A stretch of DNA of 34,535 bases from Bacteroidota bacterium (lineage in GTDB: Bacteria > Bacteroidota > Bacteroidia > Cytophagales > Cyclobacteriaceae), in assembly GCA_023428695.1 (NCBI GenBank), contig JAEYWY010000010.1:1-34535 (forward strand), written 5' to 3'. Positions 16,904-24,071 of this stretch are shown here, piece by piece; position 1 is the first letter of the stretch, and the number at the start of each line of letters is the position of its first letter. The notes beneath the pieces are model-generated. The model was not told the DNA's origin and did not search any database. It saw nothing but the letters and a program-made list of their open reading frames with translations. A program made the translations under genes and the position numbers.

Positions 16904-17347
16904 ATGGCTAAAGGAGACCAATTATATTTTAAGGCCTTAAAAGAGGCTCGAAATAAAAGGCCTAAATGGCAGGTTGTTCAGGCACAACTCGAGAGAGCTT
17001 CTGGTTTAGGAAATGGAAAAGCGATTTACGCTTTAAGTACTTGGTATCTTCATGGTCAAGTTTATCGAAGAGATTTGAAGAAAGCAGTTGAACTCCTAAA
17101 TTTAGCCTGTGATAAAAATATTCCAGAGGCTCACTTTGATTTAGCTATCTGTTTGGAGAAAGGAAAGGGTGTTAAGAAGAATTTAAGAGAAGCATTTTTA
17201 CATTACCTAAAAGCATGTCGTTTGGGTGATAAAGATGCAGCGTATGAAGTAGGCAGATGCTACTATTATGGGTTAGGGGTCAAAGCCGATAAAGAAATCG
17301 GAAGAATTTGGCTTAATGGTTTTAAAGAGAAAGGAAGTGAGTCATGA
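16904..17347 (+). CDS. Sel1-repeat protein, candidate cytosolic immunity protein (cassette 4)
   Basis: This 147-residue protein without a signal peptide contains three to four Sel1-like (SLR) helical repeats: GNGKAIYALSTWYLHGQVY, IPEAHFDLAICLEKGKGVKK and DKDAAYEVGRCYYYGLGVK, each with the alternating Ala/Leu/Tyr/Gly pattern of the family. Sel1 repeats bind proteins and are known in immunity proteins of Rhs and other polymorphic toxins. It starts 10 bases after the toxin stop and ends in an ATGA overlap with the next gene. A cytosolic inhibitor fits a toxin tip acting on nucleic acid. Confidence 0.7.
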   Translation: MAKGDQLYFKALKEARNKRPKWQVVQAQLERASGLGNGKAIYALSTWYLHGQVYRRDLKKAVELLNLACDKNIPEAHFDLAICLEKGKGVKKNLREAFLHYLKACRLGDKDAAYEVGRCYYYGLGVKADKEIGRIWLNGFKEKGSES

Positions 17348-17709
17348 GTATGAGTAAGTTACGATTGCTATTCTATTTAGTCCTCCCCTTATATTTTTCT
17401 AATTGTTCTGAAAGTGAAAAATTAACCAATGAGATTGCGATAGAGCTTAATGCCGACAACGAGTATTTTGTGAATGGAAAACAAGTAGGAGCTGAAGAAC
17501 TAAACAAGGTATTGTCAGATGAAAAAAAGAGATTAACAGAATCACGTTTTAAAGAAGGTGAAATCACTGTTATCCTCAGAGTTGACGAAGCTGCCAAAAG
17601 GTGGGCGTTAGCTGACCTTGAAATCATTCTCAGACAGTTAAACATACGGAAAATAAAATACATGAAAGAGGCTCTGCAATATTCACCTGATCCGGCACAA
17701 ACTTCATAA
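17344..17709 (+). CDS. ExbD/TolR-like periplasmic-domain protein with signal or lipid anchor
   Basis: This 121-residue protein overlaps the Sel1 gene by ATGA. The N-terminus (LRLLFYLVLPLYFSNC) is a signal with a possible lipobox Cys. The rest follows the pattern of the ExbD/TolR periplasmic domain: IELNADNEYFVNGKQVGAEE, EGEITVILRVDEAAKRWALA, then DLEIILRQLNIRKIKYM. Normal ExbD has a transmembrane helix with a conserved Asp and belongs with ExbB; neither is present here, so this is not an energy-transducing unit. It may be a second immunity or accessory protein. The similarity is by eye and moderate. Confidence 0.5.
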   Translation: MSMSKLRLLFYLVLPLYFSNCSESEKLTNEIAIELNADNEYFVNGKQVGAEELNKVLSDEKKRLTESRFKEGEITVILRVDEAAKRWALADLEIILRQLNIRKIKYMKEALQYSPDPAQTS

Positions 17710-17742
17710 TAGAGCCCGAGAGTTCGGCACGTACCGGCTTTT

Positions 17743-17964
17743 TCATTCTGAAATAGTCTTAAGCTTTACGTTCTTGATGAGCGCATCGATGGTGTAAAGA
17801 ATGTGCTCACGTTCCTTCTCCGGAAAACTTTGAATGTCATTTAAGCGCTTGAGCATGGCGGGATCCTTCAGCACATTCATGTCTTTGCTCTCGCCCAGAA
17901 GATAACCTACAGTAGTATCAACGAGCTTGGCGAGTTTTTTCGCGAAGTCGATAGAAGGCTTCAT
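17743..17964 (-). pseudogene. XRE-family regulator, C-terminal fragment
   Basis: The minus strand reads MKPSIDFAKKLAKLVDTT and VGYLLGES, then a tail (MLKRLNDIQSFPEKEREHIL). In-frame sequence upstream adds GSRYERDE, the end of helix 3-4, and is then lost at about 17990. The N-terminal half of the HTH is missing. It converges with cassette 4. Its sequence is not close to the other XRE pieces, so it came from a different regulator. Confidence 0.75.
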
Positions 17965-18071
17965 CTCATCACGTTCGTAACGGCTTCCCGTTATTCACTT
18001 CAGCAACAGCATGATGGTCATGTCGCAAAAAAAGGATTGCTCAAAGAGGTGGAAGTCAAGAGAGAAAGTCT

Positions 18072-18250
18072 CACGAACGCATTTTCAGTCCGCAAATTTC
18101 CATTGATCAACCCGGATATGTGTATATTTATCTCTCCAACGAAGAGGAGACCCAGTTGGAAGTGTTCTTTGACGATTTTAAGGTAGAGCATGTAAAAAGC
18201 CCGCTGGTGCAGATGGATGATTATTATCCGTTTGGGCTCACCTTCAATAG
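18072..18250. repeat. Rhs core repeat, cassette 5
   Basis: This runs from HERIFSPQISIDQ onward and is nearly identical in DNA to 21016-21195 of cassette 6. It shares only the inner part with cassettes 2-4. The core begins at HERIF, later than in any other cassette. Confidence 0.8.
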
Positions 18251-18839
18251 TTATCAGAGAGAAAATACTACGCCGAATCAATTCAAGTTTAGTGGGAAAG
18301 AAGAGCAAGACGAACTAAATCTCGGATGGTTGGACTTTGGTGCGAGGATGTATATGCCGGAGATTGGAAGGTGGAAGGTTGTTGATCCTATGGCGGAGTT
18401 GTATGAATCATTTAGTCCTTACAATTACGCATTAAACAATCCGATTCGGTTTTTGGATCCGAACGGAATGGCCGTTACTGAGAATGACACATCTATTGTT
18501 TATACAGGCCAAGACGCTGTGGATTTATGGCACACTCTTCAGTCAAAGACACAAAAGAAAGACGGAGATGGTGTTCAGAAAGGCTTTGTTGGTGCCCCGT
18601 TACTGTTGGGTACAGTTGAAGTCGCTGAAGTTGCCACTGGTTTTTCATTAGCTAAAACCCTATCTATATTTTCAGTTTTTCTGATGTTAAATGGAGATGA
18701 AAGCAAAAATTATTACACTCCAGAGATTGCAGAAGAGACGATGAATAAACATATAGGCGAGGGGAATTTGCTTGCGGCAAAGAAGTTCGCTGAAGAGTAT
18801 AACAAGCGAAACAAGGACAAATTGTATTTCGGTATTTGA
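18120..18839 (+). CDS. Orphan Rhs core with pre-toxin region, cut by frameshift (cassette 5)
   Basis: The core frame is open from 18072, with the first start at a GTG (18120). Residues 1-112 are core (DYYPFGLTFNSYQREN, ARMYMPEIGRWKVVDPM) ending at DPNG (113). Residues 113-239 hold a hydrophobic linker (VGAPLLLGTVEVAEVATG) of the kind found before toxin domains. The frame ends at 18839 in NKDKLYFGI, with no toxin domain reached. In the overlapping frame, QIVFRYLSVKE and the following entry continue with an ADP-ribosyltransferase-like domain. The most likely reading is a one-base indel near 18800-18830 separating linker and toxin. Confidence 0.6.
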   Translation: MYIYLSNEEETQLEVFFDDFKVEHVKSPLVQMDDYYPFGLTFNSYQRENTTPNQFKFSGKEEQDELNLGWLDFGARMYMPEIGRWKVVDPMAELYESFSPYNYALNNPIRFLDPNGMAVTENDTSIVYTGQDAVDLWHTLQSKTQKKDGDGVQKGFVGAPLLLGTVEVAEVATGFSLAKTLSIFSVFLMLNGDESKNYYTPEIAEETMNKHIGEGNLLAAKKFAEEYNKRNKDKLYFGI

Positions 18840-19147
18840 GTGTAAAGGAAGGTCTTTTTATTGGAAAGACCATGGTGATTCAGAATTGTGATAAAGACCT
18901 GAATATTACGCGCAAGTACATTACTCCGGATATGCACATAAGTGGTAGTGCTGCAAAATCAATGCTTGCTTTACCATATGCTCCTCAAATGGGAGTTTGG
19001 ACCTTTCAGAGCGAAATTCAGGGAACCAAAGTACCGCAGGCAGGATGGAATCCTGTGACTCCAAATTTTGGTGAACCTGGTGGCGGCAATGAAGCGACTA
19101 TTGCTCAGCCCTTTCCTGTTAAAGGCGCATTTTTGTTAGGAAAGTAA
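18836..19147 (+). CDS. ADP-ribosyltransferase-like toxin domain, out of frame with its Rhs core
   Basis: This is a 103-residue frame from a TTG; the same frame is open a little upstream, giving IVFRYLSVKEGLFIGKT. The order YRxLS/E, then YITPDMHISGSAAKSMLALP, then GVWTFQSEI and NFGEPGGGNEATIA resembles small bacterial ADP-ribosyltransferase-type toxin tips, in which a Y-T/D block, an LALP block and a GGG-N/Q block follow each other. It is directly downstream of a core and linker in another frame, so I read it as the detached end of cassette 5 rather than a separate gene. A possible alternative is an independent small protein. The activity call is inference. Confidence 0.45.
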   Translation: MSVKEGLFIGKTMVIQNCDKDLNITRKYITPDMHISGSAAKSMLALPYAPQMGVWTFQSEIQGTKVPQAGWNPVTPNFGEPGGGNEATIAQPFPVKGAFLLGK

Positions 19148-19158
19148 AATAAGGTAGC

Positions 19159-19581
19159 ATGGTATATGAGAATTTAACATCTGCTGATTTTAGGTATTAC
19201 AAGGAAAAACTGAAGAAGATAGAAGACAGAATAGAACCTGTCATTCAGCTAAAGGGGTTTGTTCTTGATAGGGAAAGATATTATGCAGAAACTTTAGCGA
19301 TAAACTTGAGCAAAACTGATAGTGAAAATTTAGTCGGTAATATTAGTTTTCAGTATGTCGATCGCCCAGGCGTAGCGAAATTTAACTTAAGTCTAGTTAA
19401 AGCTCAAGACCGGGATAACTTTCGATTCTTTAAAAAGAAATCGATTCATAACGGATGTACGGTTGATTTTTTTGAAAAGAATGTCCTCGATCTACTTGAG
19501 AAGGCTTTTCAAGAATATGATTCTATAAATGCTGCCGATTTAGATTCGAAGCTTGAGCTGCCTCAGCGATATCATGAATAA
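19159..19581 (+). CDS. Small cytosolic protein, candidate immunity protein (cassette 5)
   Basis: This 140-residue protein has no signal or membrane segment. It begins with amphipathic helices (ADFRYYKEKLKKIEDRI), has a beta-rich middle (ETLAINLSKTDSENLVGNIS), and ends with a helical, acidic tail (VLDLLEKAFQEYDS). No family is recognised. It begins 11 bases after the toxin-domain frame and is followed by a convergent XRE remnant, the usual immunity position. Cytosolic location suits protection against an ADP-ribosylating toxin that acts inside the target cell. Confidence 0.55.
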   Translation: MVYENLTSADFRYYKEKLKKIEDRIEPVIQLKGFVLDRERYYAETLAINLSKTDSENLVGNISFQYVDRPGVAKFNLSLVKAQDRDNFRFFKKKSIHNGCTVDFFEKNVLDLLEKAFQEYDSINAADLDSKLELPQRYHE

Positions 19582-19590
19582 TCCAATCCT

Positions 19591-19947
19591 TTAAAGAGCA
19601 GCCACATTCTTCTGAAAGAAGTCTTTGAATTTTTTCTTGGTGAGCATGGTATCGATGATTTTAAAGACAATGGATTTATCTTCTTCATCGAGTTGGTTGA
19701 TCATGTTGATCTGCTCAAAGCCCGGCTTTCCTTCCATGCTGACTTCCTGAGGCAGTTCTCCTTCGAAGTTCAGGATCTGATCGACCGTCATGTTGAAGTA
19801 CTTGGCAAGTTGTTGGAGTTCTTTCACCGATGGTTCGCGGATCCCATTTTCTTTCCAGTTTATTGTAATTGGTATTGCCAATGCCGAGTTCATTGGCCAC
19901 AGTTTTTCAGAGCAACCTTTTTTGCTCCCGAATTTTCTTGATCGCAT
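19591..19947 (-). pseudogene. XRE-family regulator with broken N-terminal HTH
   Basis: The C-terminal part is intact (GIREPSVKELQQLAKYF, MTVDQILNFEG, then a 60-residue tail with MINQLDEEDKSIVFKIIDTM). The N-terminal helices are present but spread over two frames: KKGCSEK in one and VANELGIGNTNYNKLE in another. Near 19855 the DNA has four extra bases (around KLE/NGIREP). This copy is nearly full length but frame-broken, and its start is not clear. It is the only XRE copy here in which both halves can be read. Confidence 0.65.
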
Positions 19948-20578
19948 TCCCGAGCTTCATAAATAGCCTGTATAAGTCACCGTTGCCATAACCTGTTTTC
20001 TCCTCTTCTCAGTGGCCAATCTCCACGCGCAGTCGCTCTCAACCCCCACTCCCTCGAAAACGCCATCCGAAATCGCATCTCTTTGGATTCGATTAGAGTG
20101 ATTGCCTGGTCAGATTCCCTTCGCACGAAGGTGAAAAACCGGTTCGATCTTGATTCACTGATTCACTCAATCTCACCCACCGCCTCGACAGCCTCCGTAA
20201 TATTGAACTCCCCACAAACTCGCTCGAGCAAAGGCTCGATAGCATAATGACGTGGCGCGATAAGGTGCGGGAAAAACTTGGTGTTGCCGGGGTCCTTCAC
20301 TTGCCTCGTGCCGGGAGTTGGGCCGGTGCATAGAAAATTGCAGCAACAGCCAGTAGCCAGATGCCAGTTGCCAGTAGCCAGTAGCTGCAACGCGAGCTCT
20401 ACTCTACCATTCCGTCATCCTGACTTGCGTTACCCGAAATGCTTGCAGCGTGGGGTTCGGGAAGACGTATCGAAGCAGCGACAAGTAATGGAACGATCGC
20501 GTTTGCGTGAACGAAGTCGCGAACTTTCTTTCAACTTGTGTTCCTGAGCTATAGTGCGCCCCAAACGAGTTATCGCGA
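19948..20578. other. Intergenic region with short repeats, no convincing gene
   Basis: About 630 bases without a supported gene. A minus-strand frame at 20163-20390 reads KFFPHLIAPRHYAIEPLL and VCGEFNITEAVEAV, which looks like the end of a real but unidentified protein, followed by translated tandem repeat. Sequence around 20404-20470 looks like the dispersed intergenic repeats common in Bacteroidota. The region separates cassettes 5 and 6. Confidence 0.4.
20350..20384. repeat. Five tandem 7-bp repeats (CCAGTAG type)
   Basis: The units are CCAGTAG, CCAGATG, CCAGTTG, CCAGTAG and CCAGTAG, head to tail. They are a simple tandem array in the spacer before cassette 6. Confidence 0.85.
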
Positions 20579-22003
20579 GTGTGGTTTGAAAGACGACTCA
20601 GAAAACGTTCGACGAGCCGCCCGCGAAGGATCCCGGTGGAAGAAGAGTCTGCCTTTGTTTCCCGAGGTCCTTCGCAACGTTCTTTGCTCCCGTGCAATAA
20701 GCACGCCTTCGAAGCCACTGGCGACGAAGTTGGTGGGGCGCGCAATTGCTCAGGAACCCAACTTAATAGAGAGTTGCAAATAAATGGAACTAATCCATCG
20801 GGGCCTATAGTTGATGGAGGTTCATTTGAGACAAGTACCGCCTCCTTTCCATTCGCGGGCGAGGCTGGAGGGCATACTCAAAACGACCAGACCACCGGCG
20901 CGCCGCGTGCATACCTGAACTGGCTGGTCTTCGATCGAGACTACGTATTAATCCCGCAGAAAAGCGGATTCAAACGCATCACCACCGCGGCCCATGATAC
21001 CGATGGCAACGGCGGTCACGAACGCATTTTCAGTCCGCAAATCTCCATCGATCAACCCGGATATGTGTATATTTATCTCTCCAACGAAGAGGAGACCCAG
21101 TTGGAAGTGTTCTTTGACGATTTTAAGGTAGAGCATGTAAAAAGCCCGGTGGTGCAGATGGATGATTACTATCCTTTTGGACTGACTTTCAACTCGTACT
21201 CAAGAGAAAATACTACCCCGCAAAACTACTTGTATAACAGCATGGAGTTGCAAGATGAGTTGAATCTTGGATGGTATGATTACTTCGCTCGTCAGTATGA
21301 TCCTGCAATTGGAAGGTTTTTAGCGGTGGATCCGATGTCTGAGATTTCGAGGAGATGGTCTCCTTACACTTATGCGTATAACAATCCGATTAGATTTATC
21401 GATCCTGATGGAATGGTTGCCGAAGATCAGGTGGAAAAAGATGACCCTAGTAAAAGGTTAGTTCACACATTTAAGTTTGATGAAAACAGCATGACGGGAA
21501 CTGATACTGTGCGGGAAATGAAATTCGAAAATGAGACAATCAAAGACGAAGACGGAAACGTGGTAGTTACAATCACTACGGTGAGTACGACATCAGCGAC
21601 CATCGATGCTGAGGGCAACATTTCGGAAGTGTCGCAATCGAAGACAGCTTTTATACGAGACTATTCCACGAATAAGGTAAAGGTAACCGATGTAAAAATG
21701 GAGGTTGATAAAAACGACATAAGCAAAGAGTTTACTAAAGAAGTCAGTCAAATATCTGCTTATAAGCAGAACACAAAAGAGAGCCCAATTCAGACTCAGG
21801 CCAAAGAAAATAGTAAAAACGCTTCGGTGTCCGGCTATATTTCTTTTGGAACCGGTGTTGTCGGTGCTGGTTTATCTTTTGTTCCCCATCCCTTAGCGCA
21901 AGGTACTTCTAAAGCATTGGGAGTAATTTCTGCTGCAACCGGGACAGGCAGTTATTCATTTGAGACAAATCCTGAGAAAATCAAGAACACAAAAAAATAT
22001 TGA
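20579..22003 (+). CDS. Orphan Rhs core with tip of unknown activity and hydrophobic end (cassette 6)
   Basis: The frame is 474 residues, but the first 70 or so are translated spacer (Arg-rich, no signal). The Rhs core starts near NGTNPSGPIVDGGSFET and is the longest in the array: FPFAGEAGG, GAPRAYLNWLVFDRDY, DYYPFGLTFNSYSREN, QYDPAIGRFLAVDPM, ending at DPDG (275). The tip, 275-474, is hydrophilic and Thr/Lys-rich. It ends with a Gly/Ala hydrophobic stretch (SVSGYISFGTGVVGAGLSF, LGVISAATGTGSY) and a short basic tail. I cannot name it. The hydrophobic end and the membrane protein that follows suggest a membrane-acting toxin, but a simple pre-toxin linker with the catalytic domain lost is also possible. 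Confidence 0.55.
   Translation: MWFERRLRKRSTSRPRRIPVEEESAFVSRGPSQRSLLPCNKHAFEATGDEVGGARNCSGTQLNRELQINGTNPSGPIVDGGSFETSTASFPFAGEAGGHTQNDQTTGAPRAYLNWLVFDRDYVLIPQKSGFKRITTAAHDTDGNGGHERIFSPQISIDQPGYVYIYLSNEEETQLEVFFDDFKVEHVKSPVVQMDDYYPFGLTFNSYSRENTTPQNYLYNSMELQDELNLGWYDYFARQYDPAIGRFLAVDPMSEISRRWSPYTYAYNNPIRFIDPDGMVAEDQVEKDDPSKRLVHTFKFDENSMTGTDTVREMKFENETIKDEDGNVVVTITTVSTTSATIDAEGNISEVSQSKTAFIRDYSTNKVKVTDVKMEVDKNDISKEFTKEVSQISAYKQNTKESPIQTQAKENSKNASVSGYISFGTGVVGAGLSFVPHPLAQGTSKALGVISAATGTGSYSFETNPEKIKNTKKY
20656..20698. repeat. 43-bp junction repeat, copy 2
   Basis: This matches 9371-9413 at most positions with one compensated base shift. It lies upstream of the cassette 6 core, inside the non-Rhs leader of its open frame. 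Confidence 0.5.
21016..21195. repeat. Rhs core repeat, cassette 6
   Basis: Nearly identical to 18072-18250, with only scattered base changes. Protein markers are HERIFSPQISIDQPG and VEHVKSPVVQ. Confidence 0.8.
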
Positions 22004-22006
22004 ACT

Positions 22007-22354
22007 GTGAAAGTTGAGATCGTATTAGTGACGATTGGCACATTCTTATTGGCAGTGGTCGTATACTTGTCATTTTGCTGCATGTCAACGGCTTTTTTTT
22101 CTATGACGTTACTTATGGCAGGAAGTACTTTATCTTATTATTCTCTCGCGGTTTATCAATTATTTGTAAAGCGTGCTATGAGAATTGGTTTACCGAATTT
22201 GTTTAAACTGATGGGTTCGATATTCTTGATCTTATTTTTAAAAACTCATCTACTGAAGGAGCCATTCTTTGGACTAAATGTATTTTCAGTCTCAGTACTT
22301 TTGTTATGGCCTATTGCGCTGCTGTCATCTCTTGTAACTCTTAAGAAGAGTTAG
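22007..22354 (+). CDS. Four-helix membrane protein, candidate immunity protein (cassette 6)
   Basis: The GTG start at 22007, 3 bases after the toxin stop, gives 115 residues with about four transmembrane segments (IVLVTIGTFLLAVVVYLSF, AFFSMTLLMAGSTLSYYSL, LMGSIFLILFL and VSVLLLWPIALLSSLV). I recognise no family. Small multi-pass proteins right behind a toxin are typical immunity proteins to membrane-acting toxins such as pore-forming colicins, so this agrees with the hydrophobic end of the tip. The stop overlaps the antisense XRE piece that closes the array. Confidence 0.6.
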   Translation: MKVEIVLVTIGTFLLAVVVYLSFCCMSTAFFSMTLLMAGSTLSYYSLAVYQLFVKRAMRIGLPNLFKLMGSIFLILFLKTHLLKEPFFGLNVFSVSVLLLWPIALLSSLVTLKKS

Positions 22355-22440
22355 AGTGTAACTGAAGTCTCGAGCAGCTTAGCCAAATCTTGCTGGGAAA
22401 GGCCTTTGGCTTCCCTGCATTCTCTTAAATTATACCTGCG
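22354..22440 (-). pseudogene. XRE-family regulator, N-terminal HTH fragment
   Basis: The minus strand reads RYNLRECREAKGLSQQDLAK, then LLETSV and a stop at 22351. This is helix 1-2 of an XRE domain with no remainder. No start codon lies in frame before a stop at 22462-22464, so both ends are cut. It is the only N-terminal XRE half that stands alone, and it lies at the far right end of the cassette array. The other pieces keep only C-terminal parts. Confidence 0.65.
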
Positions 22441-22475
22441 CGGTAGTGAAGCGGGTTGAAATCAAACGACCTTGT

Positions 22476-23342
22476 TCAGACCTTCTCCCGGACAAGGTGC
22501 ACGTTTTCAAACCATGCCGAAATATCTTCCCACAGATATTTATTCTGTTTCCTGAAGTAGCTAAAATGATCGAGCTTCTTCGACGATTCCGCAACGTGGT
22601 GGTGATGATCCTTAACAGTGCCTGCGTATTGGTGATACAGATGTGTTACCGCTCTCCTGGGTGCAAGCAGATCGTCACCTTCGATACTGACAAACTTCGT
22701 CGGTACGGTAAATGCGCGGTATCGAGCCTTATTGTACGGCGTATCTTCGGCAATGCCGCCCTTTGATTTGGCCAGGCGTGCCCAATCGCGGGCAACCGAT
22801 TTTGCCAGATGATGTTTGCCACCGTAAACCCACGATGGCAGATAGCGAAACAAAACCGTCGTCAGCGGAATGAGTATGTTCCAAAAAATATTTACTGCCA
22901 GCCGGCTCTTACCCGACCAGTTGGTCACGTCTACAGACTGCGACGCGACGAGATACGCAGCCTTGAAAACATTCGCGTTTGCAGCCAGAGGCAAAACCTG
23001 GCCCGCGATGCTGTGGCCAACGAAGTACAACTCATCCGCGTGAAGAACTTTCAACGCGAAGTCAATCACAATGGAAAGATCATTTTTTCCAAAGGAAGCG
23101 ATATCACTCGACGGGCCGGCTTCTTTCTCAGGGAACATTCCGTGATAGTCAAACAGGATGCAGCTGAATCCCTGTTCGTGAAGGAATGAAGCAATGGGAT
23201 GATAGAACGAACTCTTGACGCCCATGGCAGGACCTATAACGACGGCCTTCTTTTGCTCGTGATGACGAAGAACACATATCGCTATCCGTCTTTTGTCAAC
23301 GTTAAACTGGTAGTTTTCGAAATTCATGATGTTAATTGACAC
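22476..23342 (-). CDS. Alpha/beta hydrolase
   Basis: This 288-residue cytosolic protein has the alpha/beta-hydrolase order. An oxyanion-side strand (AVVIGPAMGVKSSFYHP) is followed by FDYHGMF and the nucleophile elbow GHSIAG (Ser111). Asp224 lies in SIEGDDLLAP and His259 in KKLDHFSYF, which together would form the triad. A His run (KDHHHH, 244-249) precedes the catalytic His. Substrate is unknown; the family includes esterases and lipases. Met6 (23327) is an alternative start. It lies just outside the Rhs array and is probably part of the original chromosome. Confidence 0.8.
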   Translation of the reverse strand: MSINIMNFENYQFNVDKRRIAICVLRHHEQKKAVVIGPAMGVKSSFYHPIASFLHEQGFSCILFDYHGMFPEKEAGPSSDIASFGKNDLSIVIDFALKVLHADELYFVGHSIAGQVLPLAANANVFKAAYLVASQSVDVTNWSGKSRLAVNIFWNILIPLTTVLFRYLPSWVYGGKHHLAKSVARDWARLAKSKGGIAEDTPYNKARYRAFTVPTKFVSIEGDDLLAPRRAVTHLYHQYAGTVKDHHHHVAESSKKLDHFSYFRKQNKYLWEDISAWFENVHLVREKV

Positions 23343-23645
23343 TATGGCGTCGTCCGGGCGGTGAATCAGGTTTAGGACTTTACGGATTTTTGGGTGTTGA
23401 GTTGCCGGGAAATCTCTATAGTTTCTTCAGCAAATAGTCCGAAACGGATTTGGAAGGCAATAGCGGCTTGATCGGGAGGGTAAATACTGGTCGGAGTTGA
23501 ACGAACTCGGTCGGTTTATTAATTTAGCCCTGGAGCCCGATGTGGTGACTTTCAATGAAAAGAAACTTCAGGGGCCAGCCGTCCAAATTCGGGATTGAAA
23601 AAATCATGTAATGAAACTCAGATTAACAAGTAAGAACCCTCACTT
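23343..23645. other. Intergenic region with a possible gene remnant
   Basis: Around 23490-23597 the plus strand reads KYWSELNELGRFINLALEPD and TFNEKKLQGPAVQIRD before a stop, a protein-like stretch with no start. It may be the end of a lost gene; I cannot name it. I saw nothing else in this stretch. Confidence 0.35.
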
Positions 23646-24071
23646 ATGAAAAAATTCCTGCTTCTTCTAATGATCTTCGCCAGCTGCGCGGTGAAAAACT
23701 CCAGCGAAACTAAAATGGATTCATCTGAAATGACCGGATTGTGGCGTGTTGTCAGAAACGATTCGATTTACAACGAAGCCATAATTCAGGATACGATACT
23801 TATTGGTATAGATGAGTATCAGAATCTGCATCGCAGAACAATCCGTGTTGAAGGCGACAGCATCAGGATACGTGGCCGTAACGTCGACTTTGCTTTGAAG
23901 TTCCGGAAAATTGACGGTGATAATTTTGTGTTGGAGAACGCCAGGGTGAAGACTCACTATCAAAGGATGCGCGTTGATGGCATAGATCCGGATAAGATCG
24001 GTAAGGCAGAAATCGACAGTCTTCTGGTTCATTTCCCTTCGAGAAGGGCGGGGTGGGATGCGCAACGGTGA
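23646..24071 (+). CDS. Small lipoprotein of unknown function
   Basis: This 141-residue protein has a clear lipoprotein signal (KKFLLLLMIFASC, Cys14). The mature part looks like a lipocalin-type or DUF-type small beta domain (MTGLWRVVRNDSIY, then IRVEGDSIRIRGRNVDFALK and NFVLENARV). This pattern of a TGxW opening and short strands is common in Bacteroidota lipocalin-like lipoproteins. It ends with HFPSRRAGWDAQR, which may be spacer read-through. There is no operon partner. It is not obviously linked to the Rhs array. Confidence 0.6.
   Translation: MKKFLLLLMIFASCAVKNSSETKMDSSEMTGLWRVVRNDSIYNEAIIQDTILIGIDEYQNLHRRTIRVEGDSIRIRGRNVDFALKFRKIDGDNFVLENARVKTHYQRMRVDGIDPDKIGKAEIDSLLVHFPSRRAGWDAQR

Noticed and set aside
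17710..17745. Possible terminator between the ExbD-like gene and the XRE fragment
   Set aside because: The stem is only four to six pairs around a long loop, too weak to call.
20350..20384. Possible CRISPR-like array
   Set aside because: Units are 7 bp, directly adjacent and without spacers, so this is a simple tandem repeat.
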